Positions 32,781 to 42,381 of a stretch of 64,000 bases of DNA are shown here, one piece after another. Source of the DNA: Adiantum capillus-veneris (taxonomy: Eukaryota; Streptophyta; Polypodiopsida; Polypodiales; Pteridaceae); contig CM043965.1 in assembly GCA_014529385.2 (NCBI GenBank), positions 17,747,912 to 17,811,911 on the forward strand, given 5' to 3'. Made by a program: the position numbers and the translations under genes. The notes under the pieces were generated by a model. It saw nothing but the letters and a program-made list of their open reading frames with translations, ran no database searches and was not told where the DNA came from. Positions within the stretch are counted from its first letter, which is position 1. Each line of letters opens with the position of its first letter.

Positions 32781-33182
32781 TCATACCGTTTGAAATGAGC
32801 TCGTCACCCTTTGAAACCAATCGTTCCAGTTGGTAATAGGTGAGGATTTTTGCCAGTAGTTTTCTATTACCCTAGGTGCCTCATCAAGTTGCAAGGGTGG
32901 TAAGGTACTCTCCCAGGATCGAACTTGAAGTGGTTCATCAGGTGATTCTTGAACATTGGGCGGTGTGGATTCTTTTGTAGCTTCATGGAGGTCCAATACT
33001 ATAGATGGAGGCTGTGTAGAAGCTTTTACCTCTATGGATGTATTACATGAGGAGCTAGAAGCTTCATGGAACTCCCCCCTTCTTGAGCTAGGTGGAATAA
33101 ATTGGTTTTGCCTTGGAGCCCAAACTAGCTCTGGACTAGGTGTGTAGCATTCTGTGATCTTTCCCTTCCCACGGTCTGCCAT
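32781..33182 (-). CDS. Element B small ORF after AP2, unknown
   Basis: 133 codons with a real ATG: MADRGKGKITECYTPSPELVW, then a Ser/Pro/Glu-rich stretch (EASSSSCNTSIEV, LPPLQLDEAPRV) ending NWNDWFQRVTSSFQ. It is low complexity and probably disordered. It follows AP2 by 21 bases and resembles decayed DNA in B' at 47040-47340. It may be a separate ORF or the end of the AP2 polyprotein after a stop. Function unknown. Confidence 0.4.
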   Translation of the reverse strand: MADRGKGKITECYTPSPELVWAPRQNQFIPPSSRRGEFHEASSSSCNTSIEVKASTQPPSIVLDLHEATKESTPPNVQESPDEPLQVRSWESTLPPLQLDEAPRVIENYWQKSSPITNWNDWFQRVTSSFQTV

Positions 33183-33203
33183 TGGCTTTAGCGTTACATT
33201 GTT

Positions 33204-34274
33204 TCACTCATATGGGTTTTTTGTCGATAGGGAAGGACACATTTTACGTTTAGGTACCCAAATTTGCTCATTTCCATCATAGTAGCCTTGGGCTTCTAAT
33301 AGTCGTTTTGGAATCGATCGTGATTTGGTCTTGAATCTCCTAGAGCGCGCTCTTGGTTCTCCAGGGAAATTTTTTCTTGAAATAGATGGGAGGGTTGAGG
33401 TAGTTGGAAGTAAGGCCTTGGGGACCCATTGATATGTACTCTTAGGTCGTGCAGGTTGAGTACTTGCAATATTACTGCTTGCTGCAACTACAAGTGTTGA
33501 AGTGCTAGGTTCATGGGTAGCCGACAAAGATGAGTTAACCACCTTGGCTTGTGAATGTTGGCTATCCTTCAACTTTGCTAGAGTTTGCAACGTAGGTGAC
33601 TTTGCTTGAATGATAGGGGTAAGAGTCGGTGGTCGCGTCGTGACACTACCAATATCCCAATCAATAGTGCATTTGGTTGCCAACATCCACGTGCATCCCA
33701 GGTTTACGTTGCCTTCCATAGCTCCCGCGGGCATGACTAGAAACCTCTGCACTATGCTTCCATTGTCATAGACAATAGGGGTCTGAAGGACTCCAAGAAT
33801 AGTAGTTTTCTTTTTATTAATGCCCTTGACTTGCATCGTACTCGGGGATAGGGTCGGTTTCCCTAATTGACACCAAACTCCATAGGATAACAAATTGTGT
33901 TTAGCTCCCGTATCTAATAAGGCATTGTATAGTACTTTCCCATAGGGGCTATTTAGCTCAATTGGGTATCGTAGGGGTGGCTCAGATTCTAATGAGTCGT
34001 CATCTGTGTCCTCGAAAAATGCTTGCGTGATTCCCATATTAGCCTCTCGTTGGCGTCTAAGACATTGTTGTCGTTCCCGAGCCTCAACTCTTGCTTGGAT
34101 TTTTCTAAGCTCTGCTTGTTCCTTGGCAGCCTTCTTTTGATGGATGGCTTGCAAATCTTCCTGGCTTAGAGGATCATAATATCTTTTGAATTTACTCCCA
34201 TTAAGGAATCCAATGGTTTCAACTCCATCTAGAGTCTCCACACGAATGGTACCTTGCGGGGTAATTTCACACAC
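33204..34274 (-). CDS. Element B second retropepsin-like protein (AP2) fused behind integrase
   Basis: 356 codons. Residues 1-35 (VCEITPQGTIRVETLDGV...FKRYYDPL) are the end of the integrase C-terminal module; 36-80 is a Lys/Gln/Glu/Arg coiled connector. Residues 118-135 are NALLDTGAKHNLLSYGVW (DTGA at 33903-33914), and residues 191-207 are NLGCTWMLATKCTIDWD, corresponding to the retropepsin LG-x-x-W-L segment with the following Asp-Trp. Residues about 225-356 form a Ser/Thr/Pro-rich tail with YQWVPKALL and EQIWVPKRK. It is a full single retropepsin unit with canonical catalytic motif, placed 3' of integrase. It could act as a second protease or as a clan-AA binding domain; processing activity is inferred only. 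Confidence 0.75.
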   Translation of the reverse strand: MCEITPQGTIRVETLDGVETIGFLNGSKFKRYYDPLSQEDLQAIHQKKAAKEQAELRKIQARVEARERQQCLRRQREANMGITQAFFEDTDDDSLESEPPLRYPIELNSPYGKVLYNALLDTGAKHNLLSYGVWCQLGKPTLSPSTMQVKGINKKKTTILGVLQTPIVYDNGSIVQRFLVMPAGAMEGNVNLGCTWMLATKCTIDWDIGSVTTRPPTLTPIIQAKSPTLQTLAKLKDSQHSQAKVVNSSLSATHEPSTSTLVVAASSNIASTQPARPKSTYQWVPKALLPTTSTLPSISRKNFPGEPRARSRRFKTKSRSIPKRLLEAQGYYDGNEQIWVPKRKMCPSLSTKNPYE

Positions 34275-34294
34275 TCGATATGGCCCTTACCAGC

Positions 34295-35452
34295 TTATTT
34301 CAATTTCTTCTTTTCATTACGTACCCCGTACATAAGAACTTTATCACCAACCTTGATGTCTTTATCCTTTAAATGGCTATCAAACCGCTTCTTTCTCCTA
34401 TCCTTCTCCACTAGAGCATTTCGCACAGCTAATTGCCTTTCTTCATCTAGCCTTTCCAAGATATATAATCGCTCCACTAAGGGGTTACCATCCCAACCTT
34501 CTTGAGAAGCTACTCGAAGACTAGGAATGACACACTCCCATGGCATAACTGCTTCTTGGCCATACACCATCTTAAAAGGTGTGCAATTAATAGCAACTTT
34601 ATACGCAGTACGATAAGCCCATAAAGCTGATGTAAGCTTTAGGTCCCAATCAGTGCGATTAGCCTCAACTGTCTTTGTCAAAATGGAGATGAGAGTTTTG
34701 TTGGTACTCTCAGCTTGGCCATTTGCTTGGGGATAATAGGATGTAGACTTGTGGTGAGATATCATGAAGTTTGATGTGAGTTCTTTTATTACTTCATTTA
34801 TAAAATGAGTTCCATTATCACTCACAAGTTCAAAGGGGCATCCAAAACGTGTGATAATGTTCTCAAAGAGGAACTTAGCTGTTGTTTTTGAATCCGCCTT
34901 TCGTGTTGCTTTTGCTTCAGCCCATTTGGTTACATAGTCGGTAGCCACAATGATATATCGTGATTGCGTGTTACGTGCAGCCGGACTAATCGGTCCTACA
35001 AAGTCTAAGCCCCACTTTTCAAATGGTTGGATTACCTTGATGGGATGTAGAGGCATCCTATCCCTTCTTTGTGGATTGTTGAAGCGTTGGCATTCATCAC
35101 ATCCCTTTGCAAAAAGTGATGCATCCTTAAACAGAGTGGGCCACCAATAGCCTGACTGTAAGATCTTTCGGGCAGTCAACTTTCCTGAAAAGTGACCACC
35201 AGCTACGCCCATGTGTGCCTCTTGTAGAATATATAAATACTCATCCTCGCGGGCACAGCGTCTAAGAACATCATCTTTTCCTCTCTTATAGAGAGTTCCA
35301 GCCAGTAAGCAATAGGGTTCGCATTCCTTGATTAATTTTCGAGCTATATCTTTTCGCAGCTCTTTGGGTGGAAAACCATTAACTAAAAAGTTAACAATCT
35401 TTTCACTCCATTCAGGCATTGTCTCAACAATGAACAAAGGAGTATCAGGCAA
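34295..35452 (-). CDS. Element B integrase
   Basis: 385 open codons, the best preserved gene of B. The zinc-binding domain has H80, H87, C118 and C121 (AHMGVAGGHF ... CDECQRF). The DDE core is WGLDFVGPIS with D150, VSDNGTHF with D212, and ANGQAESTNK with E248. The C-terminal SH3-like part reaches LKDKDIKVGDKVLMYG. It would insert the cDNA into chromosomes, making 5-bp TSDs. The stop at 34295 falls a few codons before the GPY motif, which resumes in another frame and runs into AP2. The nominal first codon is TTG; the real protein begins further upstream in the polyprotein. Confidence 0.9.
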   Translation of the reverse strand: MPDTPLFIVETMPEWSEKIVNFLVNGFPPKELRKDIARKLIKECEPYCLLAGTLYKRGKDDVLRRCAREDEYLYILQEAHMGVAGGHFSGKLTARKILQSGYWWPTLFKDASLFAKGCDECQRFNNPQRRDRMPLHPIKVIQPFEKWGLDFVGPISPAARNTQSRYIIVATDYVTKWAEAKATRKADSKTTAKFLFENIITRFGCPFELVSDNGTHFINEVIKELTSNFMISHHKSTSYYPQANGQAESTNKTLISILTKTVEANRTDWDLKLTSALWAYRTAYKVAINCTPFKMVYGQEAVMPWECVIPSLRVASQEGWDGNPLVERLYILERLDEERQLAVRNALVEKDRRKKRFDSHLKDKDIKVGDKVLMYGVRNEKKKLK

Positions 35453-35766
35453 TTCATCATCAACCCCCGTAGGAGCTTCGCCATTAGGGATACGAGATAA
35501 TGATCCGCCATGACACTCACAACAACGGTGAAGTCAAACTCAAGAAGAATTAACAACCATCGTGTAATTCGACCTGTGAAACACGGCTTGTTTACCAAAT
35601 ATAGCAATGCTTGATGATCAGCATAAAACACAAACTTGGTAGCAAGAAGGTAATAGCGAAATTTCTTTACTGCGTAAATCATAGCTAGACCTTCGCGCTC
35701 TGTAGTAGTGTAGTTCATCTCAGCATCATTTAATTGGTGACTTGCAAAGCTAATAGGATAGTCCAA
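35383..35766 (-). pseudogene. Element B RNase H
   Basis: FASHQLNDAEMNYTTTEREGL (conserved Glu), YYLLATKFVFYADHQALLYLV (conserved Asp) and ITRWLLILLEFDF: standard Ty3/gypsy RNase H. The first Asp segment is in another frame at about 35800 (VHIDA). A shift at about 35510 moves the frame into integrase. I see no second (archaeal-type) RNase H as in Tat/Ogre. Confidence 0.85.
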
Positions 35767-35883
35767 TTTATGTTCTTTTGGTTGAGTTAGAACACACCCA
35801 ATGCATCAATATGCACATGAAAAGGTACATTCCAATCAGGTGTTCGCAGGATTGGAGCACTTGTTAGGGCCTTCTTTAATAAC

Positions 35884-37144
35884 TCATAAGATTGATGACA
35901 TTCTTCCGTCCAGTGAAACTCGATAAGAAGCTTGTACAATGGACACGCTATCTTGGCAAAGTTTAAATAAACCTTCGATAATAACCAACATGGCCCATAA
36001 ATCTTTGAACTCCTTTATAGTTCGTAGGTGGTGGCAAATCGGCAATGGCTTTAATCTTACTCTCATCTGTGGATATCCCGTTCTTGGACACTATATGCCC
36101 TAGAATGACTCCATGCTTAACCCAAAATTGGCATTTGAAAGGGTTCAATGAGATGCGATAAAATCTGCACCTTTCAAATATTTTTCATAGATATAACAAA
36201 TGCTTCTCCCAAGAAGAATAAACACAAAGGTCGTCTAGGAAAGCTTCACAAAACTCCCTCAGAAATTCTTTAAACGCAATGTTTATTAATCATTGGAATG
36301 TAGCAGGGGCATTTGTTAAGCCAAAAGCCATAACACGAAATGCAAACACTCCAAACTCTGTGATAAAAGCAGTTTTAGCTTGGTTCTCTAATGCAATTGT
36401 GATTTGATTGTAACCAGAGTACCCATCTAAAAAGCTATAAGCTTCCTTGCTCGCAACTCTTTCAAGCACATGTTCTGAATATGGCAAGGGATAATGATCT
36501 CTCCTAGTAGCTGCATTAACTTTCTTGAGGTCCACGCACACTCTTAGTTTACCATTCTTTTTTGGCACAATGACTATTGGAGAAACCCATTCTGAGTGCT
36601 CAATAGGGTATATGAATCCACATTGGATAAGTTTTTCAATCTCCTCTTGTACAATTTTGCCATACTTAGGATTCATTGGATAGGGTCGTTGCTGGACGGG
36701 TTTAGCAATGTTGATCATGGGAATTGTATGTTGCACCACAGAAGGTGGAACGCCCTTCATGTCATGATATGTCCAAGCAAAGATATCCTTGTATTCCTTG
36801 AGGAGCTCCTTAAGTACAATCTCTTCAGTTTCGGTAAGGTCTTGAGCAATAAAGACTGGTTTAGACTCCTCACCTGGTTCTGCTAATTCTATCTCTTTAA
36901 CTACCGCTGGACCATCATAGACTCCACTGCTTCCATTGGTAGGTATTCGTTGGGCTTTGGCATACACAACCTTTCGCTCCCCCGTGGTATAAGATTTAAA
37001 ATGTTCAGGAGCCGTATGTAAGTCAGCAGGCTCTTGTCCTGACGGAGACCTTTCTTTTAGTTCTGCCTCCTTTTGTTGTTGTGCTAACTCTCGGTTTTGA
37101 CATCTTCTTATAGTTCGACTCAATTTCGGCTCTGTAACCTCCAA
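35884..37144 (-). pseudogene. Element B reverse transcriptase
   Basis: 37144-36290 encodes the pre-RT segment (LAEPGEESKPVFIAQDL, EYKDIFAWTYHDMKG) and RT fingers/palm: WVSPIVIVPKKNGKLRVCV, FLDGYSGYNQI (motif A intact) and FGLTNAPATFQ. A stop replaces the next codon. The same frame continues with the catalytic box FLDD (36230-36241, usually Y-M/V-D-D), a second stop at about 36188, and then VILGHIVSKNGI and MGHVGYYRRFI (36148-35963). A shift at about 35965 leads to the thumb. So RT is interrupted by two stops and one shift. Confidence 0.88.
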
Positions 37145-37162
37145 TTGAGCGAGGTCAATGGG

Positions 37163-38038
37163 TCACGGGCTGCACCACATGACACTCTGGAGATGTTCAC
37201 CCCAATTGTCTACTAGCTTTCGATGAGCATCACATGCCCCTAGATAGCTAAGCCATTCTGTAGTAGATATTTCCTTGTTTATCCTAGCTCTCACATTTGC
37301 TCGATATCGTCGTCTCTTATATGACCTTTGTTTCTTGTTAAGGTTTTGATTTTGGTAAATGTTTGAACTCGACTCGCCAGATAGGTCTTCGCTTGTATCT
37401 TCTTCACTCTCATATAAATTACCATAGATGGTCGTACTAGGCCTTGAGAGTTCAGTTTCTATACTTGGTTCACTCAATGTCTCCTCAGGTTCTGAATCCA
37501 TTTCTCCCTGAGATTCCGTTTCTGATGTGTATTGGCCTGAAGCCTTTGAGGAATCATCGGTTTCACTCTCAGGTAGGTGTGCCTCTTTCTTATCATCGGA
37601 TGTTACATGCGCTACACCTAACATGTTTACTAGTGCAATGTGTGGTATCTCTTCCCCATTTGGTGTTACCCAGGTTTTTCCTCTAGCTCCCCATGTATCT
37701 ATAGTTGCCACTAGGTGTACCCAATCGACATTGTCTGACTCAGCCATTCCGGGTAGGATATCCATATAAGGAGAGTTCTCCCCAATATCCGTGTCTTCGT
37801 TACACGTGTAACAATACTGTAATGGAGCTGAGTGAATTGTTGTGTCTGATCGATTATCAATGATGAATTTATTTCCTAGAGGATGCGTTCGACCACTTAA
37901 AAGATCAACTCGAATGACAGAGTCTTGGAACTGTAAGTAGACGTGGTTTTTGGACCAGTCATGCACCATTTTTTCTTCCCTCATGAATGGACGCCCTAAG
38001 ATCATCTCAAATGACATAGGATCCTTGGAAAAATCCAT
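37163..38038 (-). pseudogene. Element B protease 1 C-terminal half and PR-RT spacer
   Basis: It starts DFSKDPMSFEMILGRPFMREEK, the retropepsin second signature (ILGRPF, as in Athila-type proteases), followed by HVYLQFQDSVIRVDLL. The rest is an acidic Ser/Glu/Asp-rich spacer (SETESQGEMDSEPEE) and a basic patch (KKQRSYKRRRYRA). The spacer differs from the WMCGASK-type spacer of C and D. Confidence 0.75.
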
Positions 38039-39087
38039 AACAATGAAAGTCTGCTTACCTTGTGTCCCAAGACCTTGATTCTGAGATCCTTTAGCATTCC
38101 AATAGGCGTAACAATAGATCCATTAGCCATTTTTACCACTACGCTTGTGGCTTCAAGGTGAGGTCGCCCCATAGACTCCCAACAACTCTTTGTCACCATG
38201 CTGACTCCTGCACCACCGTCAAGGACCCCCTTTACAGTTAATCCTTTAGTAGTGATTGGTAGAGTAGCATTAGATTCATCACCTTCAAAGTATTGCCCCA
38301 ACTTGTTAATGGGTACTTCAATTACAGATTCATGTCCCGCTAGGTCAGATGGTGGTGCTAAATGTTCCTCATCATTCATTACCGAGTCAGGTTTGTTCAT
38401 ATGTGCAAACTGTGGTAATCCGGCCTGTAATTCTCCATTGAGGAAGGCTCGAAGAGCTGAGACTAGCTCGGGGTCTTTATATAGTTTGGACATGATGGTG
38501 GTTCTAACTTCTGAAGACATGAAATCCATCAATTTGGCAACATTTAATGGCATCTTGTGGGACGTAGGACCCTGACAAGAGAATGGTGAAGATGGAATCT
38601 CCACTTCCTCAAGGGGGTCGGGCATTCCCTCACCAAACATTCTCTCTAGTAGGAAAGGTGTGTGCCCACTTTCAGATGTCCTACCCTCACTCTCTTCCCG
38701 AATGATACTGGGTATAGCTAACGGCCTGTAGTTCTTGTGAGGTTGAACTTGTGTGGGAAACACTGTGTCAGACATCTGGATATGTTTGGGTTCAGGTTCT
38801 AATGTTCGTTGAGTTTCTTCCACCAAACCCCTCAGTTGTTGGACTCGTTCAATTTCCACTGTTGGGTTTGGATAGGTTCCAATCTTTCTCTTGCAATCCC
38901 CATTTTTTGTCTCTCGTGGCTTATCTTGGGGGTTTGCAACTGGGTGGTTTAACTTTGAATACTCTTTTGGTGTTCGTCGTAATTCCCTCTCGTGATCCTC
39001 CTCACTGGCTTTTTCCTTTGTAGTAACAGTTTTGGTCTTCGTGGTCTCTATCGAATCTGAGTCATCCTCAGGGTCATTCATATACAC
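38002..39087 (-). pseudogene. Element B gag-protease linker and protease 1 (DGGAG)
   Basis: 361 codons. The N-terminal half is a charged linker (IQMSDTVFPTQVQPHKNYRP, PFLLERMFGEGMPDPLEE), then VAKLMDFMSSEVRTTIMSKL. The protease begins at VPINKLGQYFEGDESNATLP, with the active-site segment GVLDGGAGVSMVTKSCW and flap MANGSIVTPIGML. A shift at about 38040 joins it to the ILGRPFM half. The active site is D-G-G-A-G rather than D-T/S-G-A. D-G-G variants are known to me from Tat-lineage elements, so activity is possible. Confidence 0.78.
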
Positions 39088-39096
39088 GGGATCCTC

Positions 39097-40014
39097 TCAT
39101 GTCCCTATGTTGGTCTTTGAACTAGGTTTTGAGCTAGAAGCATTAAGGGATTTCTTTCTTCGTGTTTTCTTCTTTCTCGCTCGGCCAATGGATGAAGCAT
39201 CTCTCTCTTCGAGGATGTAATTTTGCTTTTGGAGCATCGACCATGTGAGTGCATTCACTGGTGCTATGTTTATAGTTGGTGGTGTCCCATCAACAATCTC
39301 TATTATGTTCAATGGTGTGATTTTCGGTGCGTTTGGATTGTTAGGACACTGTGCGATCAAATGATCTATGCCACAACGATTACAAGTGAGTATTGGCATT
39401 GCCAATGCACTCCCTTGACTTGTTTGCATTAGTGCGGCATTCTTTTGCATTCTAATGGGGCACTCAGCTACTTGATGTGGTCCACCACATTCGTAGCACT
39501 GAAGAGGTGGTCTCCGAGAAAAACTATTAATGTTTTGGCCTCTTGCTGCTAGCGCAGTAGCTTGATATACCGGTTTGATTTGTCCCCAATGGTCTTCCAT
39601 ATAGTACATGGGACACTCCTCAAGCATGTCGACTCCATAGGTGATACTAGAGTCTATGTCCTCTTCGCAATCTACATAAGTACTAGATGACTCGCAACCT
39701 ATTTGGTTCATAGGTGTAACTCTTGGATGAGGGGGTTGCGGTCCTAGCACTGAAGGTGGCAACGGTGTGGTTTGGACCACATTTTGGGTTCTAGGGACCA
39801 TGTGCTGTAATGGAAACTGTTTCTCCATGGGTGGGGTAGGCATCAATGCAGGAACTCGAGGTGAGTCTGCCCAAGCTATAGGCGGTCTATTTTCCATGAT
39901 GCGTTTAAGCATTAGGCAATCCTTTGCTTGATGGCCATACCTACCACACGCGTTACAAGTCTCGTTAAACTTTACTCTGAAATTAGGGCATTCACTCGTA
40001 GTATGTGGGCCCAA
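39097..40014 (-). CDS. Element B nucleocapsid with three zinc knuckles
   Basis: 305 open codons. Knuckle 1 is CNACGRYGHQAKDC (CX2CX4HX4C, about 39915-39955). Knuckle 2 is CYECGGPHQVAEC and knuckle 3 is CNRCGIDHLIAQC, both with the shorter spacing CX2CX3HX4C. Between 1 and 2 there is a Pro/Met-rich linker and an acidic patch (CEEDIDSSITYG). The end is basic (RARKKKTRRKKS), suited to RNA binding. A shift at about 40005 separates it from capsid. Confidence 0.8.
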   Translation of the reverse strand: MGPHTTSECPNFRVKFNETCNACGRYGHQAKDCLMLKRIMENRPPIAWADSPRVPALMPTPPMEKQFPLQHMVPRTQNVVQTTPLPPSVLGPQPPHPRVTPMNQIGCESSSTYVDCEEDIDSSITYGVDMLEECPMYYMEDHWGQIKPVYQATALAARGQNINSFSRRPPLQCYECGGPHQVAECPIRMQKNAALMQTSQGSALAMPILTCNRCGIDHLIAQCPNNPNAPKITPLNIIEIVDGTPPTINIAPVNALTWSMLQKQNYILEERDASSIGRARKKKTRRKKSLNASSSKPSSKTNIGT

Positions 40015-41159
40015 GAACCATTGTGCTCCCTTCTTGGATACATATGAGTGTTTTGTGGAGCACGATTACCCCTAAGGCTTTCTTGGATGGCCTTGGTGAG
40101 ATCTGCTAGAGTCATCTCAGATATCGTTTGCTCTTTCACGATTGGCTTTATCTTCATTGGCTCATGCCCTGACGCTTGCGAGCTACTAGACTTCGGCTCG
40201 GCAGACACTCTTTCTCCTGCAATCATTAAATTATCCTCCAATTGGATTGCATTCATGGTGACTGCTTCCCAAGTAGTGATACCTCTAATGACTAGGCCAT
40301 TATAGATACTTTCATGTCGTAGTCCCCTAATGAATCTATCAAGCAATTGGTTGTTGTTGAATCGCTCGTTTGGATTGCATCGAGAATTCAAATTCTTTAG
40401 GCGACTAATGAAGTCTCTCACGGATTCACCTTCTTCTTGTTGGGCTTTCTGGAGCTGAGAGGCTACACCCCAAAGTACTCCCTCTCGTATGTATTCTTTT
40501 AAGAACAGTCTCCTAAGAGTAAAGTAGATCGTTTTCTCTTCTACTCTTAAGGTTCTATACCAATCTCCAGCCTTTCTGCTTAGGGTCAAACTCAAAGCCT
40601 TACATTTATGTAGCTCATTGTGCTCTTCCAAGGAATCGCACACATGTTCAAAGACTTCCATATGCTTTCTAGCATCTCCATCTCCACTGAATCTCTGTGT
40701 GAGCTTAGCTACTTGAACTGCCTTGCTCCTAGGCTCTCTATCAGGTGCACTACACATGTTTTCCGCAATAGAGCGACCGATAGTTTGAGAAAATGCTGCC
40801 AAATCTCCTATTTGAGCAGGTATAATGGGCGTATGTGCTCCTGGAACCACATGTGAGATGGGAGTTGGCCTTGGCCTTGGCATACGGGCGGCTCTTGGGT
40901 CCCATATTTTGTATGGTGGTGTACCAGACGGTGGTCCAAAGTTTACAGGCGTGGCCCTAGGCATAGGGGGTGCCTGATATGGCATGTTATTATTAAATGG
41001 CATGGCTCCACTTGTATGAGAGATTGGATAATGCCATTGTGGATTGTAAGCTCTTGGAATAATCGGAGGTGTAGGAGCTACATGAGGCTGAGGTACGACA
41101 TGTGCACATGATTGATACATACATGTAGGTATAGTTGGGGGCACTGTGCTACTAGGCAT
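39972..41159 (-). CDS. gag: Element B gag capsid
   Basis: 395 open codons. Residues 1-110 are Pro-rich with many His/Tyr. The capsid core (about 140-290) has LTQRFSGDGDARKHMEVFEHVC, LSRKAGDWYRTL, IYFTLRRLFLKEYI, GESVRDFISRLKNLNSRC and LLDRFIRGLRHESIYNGL, a clear Retrotrans_gag core. The end is a linker rich in Ser/Lys leading toward the zinc knuckles. It would assemble the virus-like particle in the cytoplasm. Confidence 0.85.
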   Translation of the reverse strand: MPSSTVPPTIPTCMYQSCAHVVPQPHVAPTPPIIPRAYNPQWHYPISHTSGAMPFNNNMPYQAPPMPRATPVNFGPPSGTPPYKIWDPRAARMPRPRPTPISHVVPGAHTPIIPAQIGDLAAFSQTIGRSIAENMCSAPDREPRSKAVQVAKLTQRFSGDGDARKHMEVFEHVCDSLEEHNELHKCKALSLTLSRKAGDWYRTLRVEEKTIYFTLRRLFLKEYIREGVLWGVASQLQKAQQEEGESVRDFISRLKNLNSRCNPNERFNNNQLLDRFIRGLRHESIYNGLVIRGITTWEAVTMNAIQLEDNLMIAGERVSAEPKSSSSQASGHEPMKIKPIVKEQTISEMTLADLTKAIQESLRGNRAPQNTHMYPRREHNGSWAHILRVNALISE

Positions 41160-41169
41160 CGACGCAATA

Positions 41170-42330
41170 TTAACAAATACTCCATGGTGTACTTCTTGTC
41201 ACGCTCACCACTGGGATATGCATGGTAGCCGTAGTGTCATTAAGAGAAAGATGAGCTAGATCTGGGAAGGTAAAGCTGCCACTTGTGGGCTCAGATTGTA
41301 CTGAGGCTCCTGGAGAAACAACATATGGATGATCAATGGGGCTCACTGAGGGAGTCTCCATTTGTGATAGGGTTGGTTGGTTGGCCTTTCCCATATCCAA
41401 GAATCTCATTAGGCCTGTTGAAGGCATGTTGATCCCTGTGTTCTGTCTTTCTAACTTGACAATCCTATGGAGGACATCACAGACTTTCTGTTGTTGCTCA
41501 TCTATGCTAGTAGCACCCGATGTGGATTGTAGAACATCTAATCAACCCACATGATAGGTGTGTCCTGTGTACCGATCAGTTAAAGCTTCCGCTTGTAGGT
41601 CATACTCCCAATTTTCGTTTAGGAATATCCCATCTAGGCCTGGCGTGCTGGAGGTTTTCCTCAAGGTGGAAGCATTATTGCTCCCCATCGCTTGCCCCTC
41701 CGTGACTGCTACCTTGGGAGCACTCGGTTGCTCGGCTGGCATGATTGTTGTCATAGGAGCCTTTGCTTTCAGGGCTCGACTTTGTTCTAGCCTTCGTAGG
41801 TTCTCAATTTCCCTCTCCCTTGTTGCTTGCATATAGCGTTCGATCTCTTGCACTTCGGCAAGACTCCTACCATCGGGTAGTAGAACCTCAGAGGGAGATA
41901 GTCCTAAAGGATCAGGAGGTGCAGTGGATGGAACATTCACATGCACACTCTCAATAAGCATAGGGTCTATTTTAGGCATGAATGACGAATTTACTTCCCC
42001 ACTCCCTTCATTTATTTCATTAACCGCATGTTCGGAGCGAGTAGCTCTACTAAGGGTCTCTTTTAAGCGGCTAAACACGCTGGACCCGGGCCGTGGGCCC
42101 ATGGCATGCATGTCTTGACTTGAACTATCAGGGTTTGGTGTAGGATACCCCTCCATGACTTCGTAGTTAGAGGAAGAATCACTAGACGCGATATGAGGAT
42201 CTTGGTTCGCGCTACCTTGAGTCCCGACCAAAGGTCCAGAACCTAGAGTGGAGGAATAATGGATGCCCACGTAAATGGAGGCACTACCAATATGCTCGTG
42301 CTCTAACACTCGTCTAGAGCGTAGGTACAT
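41170..42330 (-). pseudogene. Element B gag N-terminal region
   Basis: A genuine ATG at 42330 gives MYLRSRRVLEHEHIG, like MNLRSGRVL of element C. It continues in frame to 41542 with Ser/Pro-rich text, FSRLKETLSRATRSEHAV, a helical AEVQEIERYMQATREREIENLRR and GIFLNENWEYDLQAEALTD. A stop/shift at about 41540 leads to 41427-41170 (RFLDMGKANQPTLSQ, DLAHLSLNDTTAT). The open frame extends a few codons upstream of the ATG from a GTG. Its role is unknown; it precedes the capsid core. Confidence 0.6.
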
Positions 42331-42381
42331 GTGACCTCCACACTCTAAGCGCGTTGGTGAGTGCCCGTGAAGGCCGTTCAC

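Noticed and set aside
37444-39220. Several plus-strand frames over element B protease and spacer
   Set aside because: No domain is seen, and the minus strand has the matching retroelement signatures throughout.
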